Source of the DNA: JABICX01 sp964528765
Lineage (GTDB): Archaea; Nanobdellota; Nanobdellia; UBA10117; JABICX01
Assembly (NCBI GenBank): GCA_964528765.1
Contig: CAZGVA010000025.1
Coordinates: forward strand, 1-13,083
Length of the DNA: 13,083 nucleotides
Direction: 5' to 3'
Part shown: positions 6,685 through 13,083 of the stretch, in pieces
How the letters are laid out: each line of letters opens with the position of its first letter
How positions within the stretch are numbered: position 1 is the first letter of the stretch
Made by a program: the position numbers and the translations under genes
The notes under the pieces: generated by a model
What the model was told of the DNA's origin: nothing
The model's database searches: none
What the model saw: the letters and a program-made list of their open reading frames with translations, nothing else

Positions 6685-7329
6685 TTAATTATTTAGTAAA
6701 ATATCAGGTAATATTGCTACAGACGCAGCAAGTATATCTGGTTCAGTTTTCATTAATTGTTCCATGTTATGAATACCGGTTAGCACGCCAATTGTTTTGC
6801 AATTAGCTTTTTTACCTGCTTTTATGTCAAATATAGTATCTCCGACCATATATTTAGCATTAGATTTAGTCAATTTTTCAGCTAGTAAAATTTCATCAGG
6901 TGCGGGTTTGGCTTTAGCGTCATCTTCACCAATTATTACATCAAAAAGTTTAGTAGGTATTTTGGCAGATTCGAGTAAGTCTAAGATCGCTTCATGATGT
7001 GTGTTTGATACAATCCCTAGTTTGAAATGTTTCTTGAGTTTTAGGAGAGCATCTTTGACATGTGGAAATGCTTTAACTAAACCACTGTTTTTTTCATGTG
7101 CATCAACATAATCTTCAATAAATTGTTTGTATTTGCTAGAAGAAATGCGTGGATAAATTTTTTTAATAACTTTTTCAATTCCCGGACCAAATTGTTTTAC
7201 TAATTCACGGTTAGTTGGAATCTTAAGATTGTTTTTCTTAGCAGTTTGCTTGAATGATTGTATGTGTTCTTCTTTAGAATCAATAAGCGTTCCATCCATG
7301 TCAAAACAGATTAGTGATTTCGTTTTCAT
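6685..7329 (-). CDS. HAD-superfamily hydrolase, phosphoglycolate-phosphatase-like
   Basis: Soluble phosphatase of 214 residues with all four HAD motifs. These are motif I DMDGTL with nucleophile Asp10 and Asp12, motif II SNT (108-110), motif III Lys141 in KAKPAP, and motif IV GDTIFDI (163-169) with Asp164 and Asp168. The helical cap between motif I and about residue 90 is the Gph/PGMB-like C1 type. Substrates in this branch include phosphoglycolate, pyrophosphate and sugar phosphates. The sequence does not settle which applies. The ATG lies 4 bases after the pelA stop codon with no separate promoter, so the two form an operon. Any functional link with ribosome rescue is unproven. Confidence 0.88.
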   Translation of the reverse strand: MKTKSLICFDMDGTLIDSKEEHIQSFKQTAKKNNLKIPTNRELVKQFGPGIEKVIKKIYPRISSSKYKQFIEDYVDAHEKNSGLVKAFPHVKDALLKLKKHFKLGIVSNTHHEAILDLLESAKIPTKLFDVIIGEDDAKAKPAPDEILLAEKLTKSNAKYMVGDTIFDIKAGKKANCKTIGVLTGIHNMEQLMKTEPDILAASVAILPDILLNN

Positions 7330-7333
7330 AATA

Positions 7334-8362
7334 TTAGTTAATTTTAAACTTTAAAATTGCTGCGATACCACTTAAACCAATTAGTTTTTTCCCTGCATCG
7401 GATTTATTATCAAGTATATGTACGTCTCCATTTGTTGATTCCACTTTTTTGATTAGTGAAATTATTTCGGGTTTAAACATTAGTTTTTCGGCTATCATCA
7501 ATGATGTAACTGCACCCGCTTCAGCAGATTTATTAACTTCTTTTAAACCATACGCAACTTTTGTGTTTTTAGCAATTCCTTTTAATAATTTTTCAATGAG
7601 TTTTTCATGCTGAGCAATTGTTGCCCCTTTCAACATATTATCTAATTCACCACTTGTTATTAATTCAGCTAAACCTTTTTTAGATCCAGTGCTGACATTT
7701 CCTGCAATAATTTGTTTAGATAACTCAGGATTTAGTTCAACAACTTCTTTGATAACTAGATCTTTCCAAAATAATGGACTTGCAATAATGATTTTAGTAT
7801 TTTTGGCTTTACTAATTATTTCTTTTGCTACTTTTTGAATATCATTTTGTTTTTTTTCAGCTAGTCGTTTTTTTGTTAGTCTTAAATTGATTTTACCGAG
7901 TGGTTTTACTCCAGAAGAAGATATGTAACCGAAGTTTGCTTGTTCATCATCTAATACACAAACAAGTAGTTTTGGTATTTGCGAATTTTTTTCAGCTTGC
8001 TTTAATTGTTCTAATTCATATTTGTACCAATTTGTTTTTTTAATTTTAACTTCAGAATCTTGTTTTAATTCAATAGTATGTGCTGAATTGATGGGTATTC
8101 CTTCTTGTGGAAGTGTAACTTTACCTTGGACGCGTATTACTTCGTCTGCTTGGACCACTTTAGTAACTTGAATTTCAAGAGTAATTGTTTTGCGAACTGT
8201 TTTTTGTCTACTTTCTGAACCACCTAATTTTATTTTACGTTCAGTTTTGCCAATTATTTTGTCACCAACTTTAATAATTTTAGAAATTGAATGAATATCT
8301 TCAATACTATTGATTCTTATTTTAGCTTCTCCCGTTTTTTTAGATAAATTTAATATTTTCAT
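7334..8362 (-). CDS. pelA: mRNA surveillance protein Pelota (Dom34)
   Basis: Ribosome rescue factor that enters the empty A site of stalled ribosomes with aEF1A and, with ABCE1, splits the subunits. The 342 residues cover the full family length. The N-terminal Lsm-like domain (1-125) ends in the family segment NWYKYELEQLKQA (111-123). The central eRF1-like domain is at about 130-255. The C-terminal domain (258-342) contains VAYGLKEVNKSAEAGAV (269-285) and LSGIAAILKF (330-339). The Gly-Gly usual before IAAIL reads Ser-Gly. As expected for Pelota, there is no GGQ peptide-release motif. It heads an operon with the HAD phosphatase and is divergent from the surface-protein operon across 41 bases. 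Confidence 0.94.
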   Translation of the reverse strand: MKILNLSKKTGEAKIRINSIEDIHSISKIIKVGDKIIGKTERKIKLGGSESRQKTVRKTITLEIQVTKVVQADEVIRVQGKVTLPQEGIPINSAHTIELKQDSEVKIKKTNWYKYELEQLKQAEKNSQIPKLLVCVLDDEQANFGYISSSGVKPLGKINLRLTKKRLAEKKQNDIQKVAKEIISKAKNTKIIIASPLFWKDLVIKEVVELNPELSKQIIAGNVSTGSKKGLAELITSGELDNMLKGATIAQHEKLIEKLLKGIAKNTKVAYGLKEVNKSAEAGAVTSLMIAEKLMFKPEIISLIKKVESTNGDVHILDNKSDAGKKLIGLSGIAAILKFKIN

Positions 8363-8403
8363 ATATATAGTAAACTAAATAAATAACCATATTATAAAAT
8401 AGT
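8363..8403. promoter_or_regulatory. Compact divergent promoter between pelA and the surface operon
   Basis: Only 41 bases separate the two start codons. For the plus-strand gene, CTAAATAAATA (8375-8385) is centred 24 bases from ATG 8404. For pelA, the minus strand reads TATAATATGG (8387-8396), about 29 bases from its ATG. The expected TBP sites are adjacent or overlapping, so simultaneous initiation in both directions may be hindered. This is inference. Confidence 0.45.
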
Positions 8404-9567
8404 ATGGCTAAATATGAGGTAATTCGTAGTAGTGCTGTTTTTGTCATATTGCTTTCATTGTTTGTTTCAATTATATTATTTATCTTTTTATCACCGCCCG
8501 AAGTTCGAGAAGAAATATTACCACCACACGTTGTTTCTTATGAAAAAACGCTTTTTGATGTTTCACCCGGGACTTTGGAATATACGTCTACAAATGAAGG
8601 AAATCGGCAAATACCTTTAATGGATATAACGGTTGATAATACACCTCAGAGAGTTGAGTTAGATGTAGCAAGAGATGCTAGTTTCTCTGCGGGTTTATTT
8701 ACAAATGAGGTTTATGAATTTGGTTTTGCAATTGAGTTAGATAAAGTAAAGTCTGCAGGATTAAGCTTTGTTGTTTATGATGTAGCAGGTAATGGTGAAG
8801 TTGATGTATATCTTAATGGTAAACAATTAAATGTTCGTAAATTGTCTGTTGGCAATACGGTTGAAGTAGATTTCCCAGCAAATATTTTGAAAGAAGGAGC
8901 AAACCATGTTGAAATTACAGCAGATTCACCAGGAATTACTTTTTGGAGAAAAAATTCAATTACCTTACTTGATATGACTCTTTATACTGAAGAATATGAG
9001 ACAGGTACAGCAAAAGTTAGTCAAGTATTTTCTTTATCTGCATCTGAAGCAATGAATGCACGAGATGTAACACTTACTGCCATGATTATTTCAGAAGGCA
9101 AGACTGCTAATTTAGATATTAAATTAAATGGTCAGAGATTAATGAAAGTCACGCCACCACAAAGTATTAAATTGGATATTCAAACATCTGGATTAAAAGC
9201 AGGTGCTAACTTACTTGAATGGTATGTTGAACGCGATGGTAAATATACAATACGCTTTGCTAATATGCTTGTAGATACCGTTAAGACTTCAGGGCGAGCT
9301 GCAACGTATTTCTTTACAATACATTCAGAAGATTGGCGTAAAGTTGAGTCAGATAATTACGAATGCGTTCTTTTGCTAAATCGAGATGAAGGTGACGATT
9401 CAGTTATTATTGAAATGAATGCTAAGATTGAGGAGTATTATTTTGTTGGTGAAGAATTAACTATTGATATTTGCGAGTTCTTAATTGATGGTAAAAATGA
9501 AATTCGGTTCTCTACAGAAGATGAATTGGATTTGAGTAGAGCGAAATTAGTAATTGAGAATAAATAA
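8404..9567 (+). CDS. Membrane-anchored surface protein with three related beta repeats
   Basis: Unrecognised protein of 387 residues. One N-terminal membrane helix (about 11-30, after a short basic start) anchors a large exterior region. No lipobox Cys is present, so the helix is probably retained. Three related units follow a pattern of beta strands, an LNG-like turn, a V/I strand and then (K)xGxN with a hydrophobic strand. They are GEVDVYLNGK (131-140) with LKEGANHVEI (162-171), ANLDIKLNGQ (235-244) with LKAGANLLEW (264-273), and VIIEMNAK (334-341) with LIDGKNEIRF (360-369). This resembles jelly-roll or carbohydrate-binding-like sandwiches, but no family is claimed. Cys321 and Cys357, both in the last repeat, could form a disulfide. 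The next gene starts 1 base after the stop codon, so the two are coupled. Confidence 0.8.
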   Translation: MAKYEVIRSSAVFVILLSLFVSIILFIFLSPPEVREEILPPHVVSYEKTLFDVSPGTLEYTSTNEGNRQIPLMDITVDNTPQRVELDVARDASFSAGLFTNEVYEFGFAIELDKVKSAGLSFVVYDVAGNGEVDVYLNGKQLNVRKLSVGNTVEVDFPANILKEGANHVEITADSPGITFWRKNSITLLDMTLYTEEYETGTAKVSQVFSLSASEAMNARDVTLTAMIISEGKTANLDIKLNGQRLMKVTPPQSIKLDIQTSGLKAGANLLEWYVERDGKYTIRFANMLVDTVKTSGRAATYFFTIHSEDWRKVESDNYECVLLLNRDEGDDSVIIEMNAKIEEYYFVGEELTIDICEFLIDGKNEIRFSTEDELDLSRAKLVIENK

Positions 9568-9568
9568 T

Positions 9569-11215
9569 ATGGGTTTAATGGATAAGATTAAAACTGTGGT
9601 GTCTATAGCACAACCTGAGATTGGCGTAGCTCTTGCAGCTAAGGGTCAGATGGACAAAAAGAAAAAAGCCCAACAGGCTTTAGCCGAAAAGAAAAAACAA
9701 GATGCTAAAGCAAAGAAATCAAACGCTAAAAAAGAAAAACTTAAGGCATTACGAGAAAATAAGCAAAAATCCCAAGACGCAGCAGGCGAGAAACAGCAAA
9801 CCTATAAAGATCAATGGGGCAGAGGTAAAGTTGGCAGAAAATATCGTGCAGGGCAAAAAGCAGACGTTAAATCTTCATTAAAACAACAAAAACTCGATGC
9901 TAAAGCTAATAAAAAACAAGCTAGACTTCAAGAGAAATCAGAACTTGGCCCATTTAAATATTTTCTTAAACATAAAGGCCCGTGGATTCTTATATTATTA
10001 ATAATTGCATATTTAATTTTCCTAGCAGTTCAATATGATGTGTTTAAGACTGCTGAAGAAAAAAATATTGTAGGTAGTGCTGAAGATGCGTTAGATAACT
10101 CAGGTATTTCGCATCAATTTGATGTAGTTAAACAAGTTTTAGGTGGAACATATGATCCTGATGAATTATGGGAATCTAACATAGTTGAATCAGAATATTC
10201 TTCTGCAGATCAATTTGAAATATTAATATTTGACATAGGTCCTCGGCAAGAATTTTATCGTTCTGATTCTGATTTATATATTGGGGGTAGCATAAGTCTT
10301 GTAAGTGGATTTGATGATAATACGATAATTAAATTAAGTGTCGAGCCAAAAGATTTTTGTGCAGCATCAACTAGCGCAACAGTTAGCGATAAATTAGAGA
10401 TTGTTGACCCACTGCTTAATCTTGGTGAACGTGTAGGTATTATTGAAGATGAACTAGGTTGTTCAGATGGTAGTGATTGGGAATGTTCAATTCAAGGTTC
10501 AGAATCATTAAATGAATTTCAAATGGATAGAACATATAATCGGGAATTTAATTGTAAACACACAGGAGTTATTGTTGACGAAGAACATGTTATTTCTGAT
10601 TTAGATATTACATGGTCATATTCAGCTAAAGGTGTTGCAGGTAAACAAGTTTATGTGTTTAATAGTGAAACTTTGGATAAATTTTCAGATCCAATTAGAC
10701 ATTATGAAATTGATAAAGATAGTTTAGTTTCATGGTATTTAGGTGATGATCAAATTAATTTAGGATTAGGTTTTGATGATGAACGAGATGCAGTTAGAGC
10801 AGATAGTGGCGCGGATTTGTTTAAACCAATTAATGTTATGGGTGTGACTGTAAATAACATTGGTACGGGTAAGGTTGTAAATGTTAAATCTCTTACAGTA
10901 AGTTTTCCAAATAATGAATTTATTCAAGTTGCTGATGAAAGTTTAGATGGATATACTTCTGATTTTGAAGGACCTTATGATGGCGTTATTAATATTCGTG
11001 GTCAAGATGTTCAGATAAAAGAATATAAATTGTTTGAATCAAGAATAGATGACTTTGAATTTTTAGATGGCGCAGAATATTCAACATATTATTTACCATT
11101 TATTGTTGATGAAGAATATATTGGCGAGTCTGCTTTTAGAAGCTTTTTAGTTAAAGTTGATATTGATTATGAATATCAAGATAGCGAGTCTACCTCAATA
11201 ACAGTTAAACCTTAG
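9569..11215 (+). CDS. Membrane protein with Lys-rich cytoplasmic tail and large exterior domain
   Basis: Unrecognised protein of 548 residues. Residues 28-130 are a striking Lys/Gln/Ala-rich, helical or disordered segment. One membrane helix follows (about 138-158) and then 390 mostly acidic, beta-rich residues. The positive-inside rule puts the basic tail in the cytoplasm and the rest outside. The exterior part has exactly four cysteines (264, 298, 306, 329) and the cytoplasmic part none, suggesting two disulfides. The C-terminal section (about 424-548), with VTVNNIGTGKV and VKVDIDYEYQ, resembles the second half of the downstream lipoprotein. ATG 9569 is chosen over TTG 9554 because it directly follows the preceding stop codon by 1 base. 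ATG 9578 is also possible. The basic tail could bind nucleic acid, ribosomes or acidic proteins, which is inference. Confidence 0.78.
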   Translation: MGLMDKIKTVVSIAQPEIGVALAAKGQMDKKKKAQQALAEKKKQDAKAKKSNAKKEKLKALRENKQKSQDAAGEKQQTYKDQWGRGKVGRKYRAGQKADVKSSLKQQKLDAKANKKQARLQEKSELGPFKYFLKHKGPWILILLIIAYLIFLAVQYDVFKTAEEKNIVGSAEDALDNSGISHQFDVVKQVLGGTYDPDELWESNIVESEYSSADQFEILIFDIGPRQEFYRSDSDLYIGGSISLVSGFDDNTIIKLSVEPKDFCAASTSATVSDKLEIVDPLLNLGERVGIIEDELGCSDGSDWECSIQGSESLNEFQMDRTYNREFNCKHTGVIVDEEHVISDLDITWSYSAKGVAGKQVYVFNSETLDKFSDPIRHYEIDKDSLVSWYLGDDQINLGLGFDDERDAVRADSGADLFKPINVMGVTVNNIGTGKVVNVKSLTVSFPNNEFIQVADESLDGYTSDFEGPYDGVINIRGQDVQIKEYKLFESRIDDFEFLDGAEYSTYYLPFIVDEEYIGESAFRSFLVKVDIDYEYQDSESTSITVKP

Positions 11216-11242
11216 TGTTACTTCTATAATAAAATGAATAAA

Positions 11243-11251
11243 CTATAAAAG
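11243..11251 (+). promoter_or_regulatory. Strong TATA box for the first lipoprotein gene
   Basis: CTATAAAAG is centred exactly 25 bases before ATG 11272 and is preceded by an A-rich stretch (GAATAAA) that could serve as BRE. It is the best TATA box in the window and implies separate, possibly strong, leaderless expression. Confidence 0.65.
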
Positions 11252-11271
11252 TAAGTATATTATTACATGTA

Positions 11272-12201
11272 ATGGATAGGAGTAGCTATTTAGTTTTGCC
11301 AGTAATTTTTGTGCTAGTATTTGCGTTTAGTGGTTGTAATAGTGAAGTAGAAGAAACTTCTAATGAAAACTCTGCAATTGGTGGCGTATCAATCGAATTT
11401 TTAGCAGGCACACCTCCGACGCAAATAATTGAAAAAGAAGATTTTGATGTTACAGTTAATATTGAAAATACTGGAGAATATGATGTTGAAGATGATATTG
11501 CAATTTTCTTAATTGGTGTAAATCCTAAAACCATTGGCTTAACAGAAAGTGTTAGTAAATTACATGAAGGTGGATTGACTGGTGCACATTATATGGGAGA
11601 GGTGTTGGTTCCAGGTGAGATTCAAGATATCAGCTGGTCAGGTGCCAATTATTTGCCAACAATTAATTCAGATCAAAACTTGAAATTCGTTACCCAAGTA
11701 TGTTATCCATATAAAACAATTGCAACTATTGATGCTTGTTTTAGTAGTAATGTTTATTCACAAGCAACTGGTGCTGAAACTTGTGCTGTTGCTGGGGAAA
11801 AAGCAGTTAAAAATACAGTATCTCCAATAAAGGTAACAAGCGTTGTTGAAAATCCCGCAGGATCTGATAAATATTCATTTGTATTTACAATTGAAAACGT
11901 TGGTGATGGTACGGTTTTTAAAAATGATATGGATGTAAGTGAATGTATTTCATTAAGTGTTTCTAAATTAAATCAAGTATTTGTTGATAGTGTTAAAGTA
12001 GGTAATGGTGATGCAAAACCTGAATGTTTGGAAAAATCCAATATTGTGCGATTAATTGATGGTGTTGGTACTTATACATGTACGTTTAAGGAAGAAGCAG
12101 GTCTAGGTGATTACGCAGATATTGTTGAAATCATGTTGTCTTATAATTATTATACGCAAGAGAATCGAAATGTGCTGATTCAAGATAATCCAGATTTGTG
12201 A
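11272..12201 (+). CDS. Predicted lipoprotein, six-cysteine surface family (paralogue 1)
   Basis: Unrecognised exported protein of 309 residues. A hydrophobic signal segment (about 6-19) ends in the lipobox-like FAFSGC, so Cys22 is the likely lipid-modified residue. A Ser/Asn/Glu-rich linker (23-36) follows. The first beta domain (about 38-130) contains IEFLAGTPPTQ and VTVNIENTGEYDV, a pattern like CARDB or other Ig-like surface domains. A second (about 184-303) contains VFTIENVGDGTVF. Six more cysteines lie at 144, 156, 171, 225, 252 and 270. All six recur in the same order in the next gene. The conserved CYPYKT (144-149) is diagnostic of the pair. The role is unknown, with an envelope partner of the upstream membrane proteins inferred from position and shared modules. 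Confidence 0.82.
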   Translation: MDRSSYLVLPVIFVLVFAFSGCNSEVEETSNENSAIGGVSIEFLAGTPPTQIIEKEDFDVTVNIENTGEYDVEDDIAIFLIGVNPKTIGLTESVSKLHEGGLTGAHYMGEVLVPGEIQDISWSGANYLPTINSDQNLKFVTQVCYPYKTIATIDACFSSNVYSQATGAETCAVAGEKAVKNTVSPIKVTSVVENPAGSDKYSFVFTIENVGDGTVFKNDMDVSECISLSVSKLNQVFVDSVKVGNGDAKPECLEKSNIVRLIDGVGTYTCTFKEEAGLGDYADIVEIMLSYNYYTQENRNVLIQDNPDL

Positions 12202-12212
12202 TTGACCAATAA

Positions 12213-12225
12213 GTTTATTATTAAG
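12213..12225 (+). promoter_or_regulatory. TATA-like box for the second lipoprotein gene
   Basis: GTTTATTATTAAG is centred about 26 bases from ATG 12245, inside the 43-base gap between the two lipoprotein genes. It supports separate initiation. Confidence 0.45.
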
Positions 12226-12244
12226 TGTTTTCTTTACTATATAT

Positions 12245-13083
12245 ATGAAATTAGTATTAGTTGCTTCTATTATGTTTTTACTTGTAGCAGTAAGTGGCTG
12301 TATGAATGAGAATACTATTGAACCAGATTTGTTTGTTGGCGGATCGCAAAGTTTAGATATTTCATTTTTAACAAACAATCCGCCTTCACAAGTACCGCAG
12401 AATCGTAATTTTAATGTAATTTTAAAGATGGAAAATATGGGTGAATATCCAATACCTGAAGACGAGATATATTTAGTGTTGAGTAATGCACAAAGTTTTG
12501 GTATACTGGATTCTGCAGATTATGTTGTTAGGAATTCAGTTGAATTATTTGGACGAGTTAATTCAGAAGAAGATTATATTCCAGGTGGTATTGATTATCT
12601 TGAGTTTAATGATTTGGCATATAAAGGACAAGCAGTTCTTACGGAAAAATCACCTGTTTCAATTGCAGTTGATGCATGTTATCCATATAAAACAATGGGC
12701 GTAGTTCAGAATCTTTGTATTAGTCGGGGACTTGATAGTGTAATCTGTAATCCAATTGGAACAATACCTATACAAACAAGTAGTGGACCGGTTCAGATAA
12801 CGGGTGTAGACCAGCAAATGAATGGGCTATTTAATTCCGAAGTTAATGATGTTTTGCTTCAAATTAAAATTGATTTTGAAATAGTGGATGATGGTGACAT
12901 ATATGATGCTGATGCAACTTGTTCAGATTTAGATACGGCACTCAGAGACGTTGTTACAATTGAAGAAATGCAATTAGGCCCTGAAGAATATACACAAGAA
13001 GAAATTGCATCGATGTGCGGTTTTAATGGTAATAAAATTGATTTTGTTAAAGGTAAAGGAAAAGTCTTTTGTGAGATACCCAT
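12245..13083 (+). CDS. Predicted lipoprotein, six-cysteine surface family (paralogue 2), 3' end cut off
   Basis: This frame stays open from ATG 12245 to the window edge, giving 279 residues with no stop codon, so the gene is partial. A short hydrophobic signal (about 3-16) ends in the lipobox-like VAVSGC (Cys19). Matches to the upstream lipoprotein are clear: ISFLTNNPPSQ against IEFLAGTPPTQ, KMENMGEYPI against NIENTGEYDV, and DACYPYKT against QVCYPYKT. The mature part has cysteines at 145, 158, 168, 226, 258 and 276, in the same order and nearly the same spacing as the neighbour's six. It is therefore a tandem duplicate that has diverged strongly. Weaker frames on both strands overlap it but lack such support. 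The function is unknown. Confidence 0.85.
   Translation, partial: MKLVLVASIMFLLVAVSGCMNENTIEPDLFVGGSQSLDISFLTNNPPSQVPQNRNFNVILKMENMGEYPIPEDEIYLVLSNAQSFGILDSADYVVRNSVELFGRVNSEEDYIPGGIDYLEFNDLAYKGQAVLTEKSPVSIAVDACYPYKTMGVVQNLCISRGLDSVICNPIGTIPIQTSSGPVQITGVDQQMNGLFNSEVNDVLLQIKIDFEIVDDGDIYDADATCSDLDTALRDVVTIEEMQLGPEEYTQEEIASMCGFNGNKIDFVKGKGKVFCEIP

Noticed and set aside
11286..11534. Antisense frames in the lipoprotein region (also at 6797-6997, 4460-4651 and 12103-12378)
   Set aside because: They lie inside or across well-supported genes and show Ser-rich or low-complexity translations typical of antisense shadows.
12486..12704. Alternative plus-strand frame inside the second lipoprotein
   Set aside because: The lipoprotein frame is open for the whole stretch and aligns with its upstream paralogue, including all six cysteines.
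1..13083. CRISPR arrays, insertion sequences, integrase or toxin-antitoxin genes
   Set aside because: No regularly spaced repeats, no terminal inverted repeats with a transposase, and no recognisable toxin or antitoxin motif was seen on either strand.

Overview
The window looks like a compact, clearly AT-rich archaeal genome segment, most likely from a DPANN-type lineage (Woesearchaeota/Pacearchaeota-like). That placement is inference from gene content. Archaeal markers are Pelota (Dom34), the Holliday junction resolvase Hjc and an archaeal-type asparaginyl-tRNA synthetase. Almost every gene or operon start has a TATA-like box centred about 24-28 bases upstream of the start codon and no convincing Shine-Dalgarno sequence, which points to mostly leaderless transcription. 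No rRNA, tRNA, CRISPR array, insertion sequence or other mobile element was seen. No gene-free stretch exceeds 140 bases.

Region 1 (1-4878) is mixed housekeeping and unknown genes: asnS (+), a small CxxC protein (-), two P/Q-containing unknown proteins (+), a divergent PurF homologue (+) and hjc (+). The PurF homologue keeps the catalytic Cys, the PRPP loop and all four expected [4Fe-4S] ligand cysteines, but has lost or changed several glutamine- and pyrophosphate-binding residues.

Region 2 (4951-8362) lies on the minus strand. Reading along that strand, pelA is followed 4 bases later by a HAD phosphatase. Next, with its own TATA box, comes an AI-2E/PerM-family membrane protein followed 1 base later by a two-helix membrane protein. 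Last is a helical soluble unknown protein with its own promoter and a T-rich terminator.

Region 3 (8404-end, +) is a cell-surface cluster. It holds a membrane-anchored protein with three related beta repeats, a membrane protein with a very Lys-rich cytoplasmic tail and a large exterior domain, and two paralogous lipoproteins sharing a six-cysteine pattern. The second lipoprotein runs off the window end. Related modules, even cysteine counts and predicted exterior location suggest these four proteins work together in an envelope complex of unknown function. This cluster and the odd PurF are the best candidates for something undescribed.
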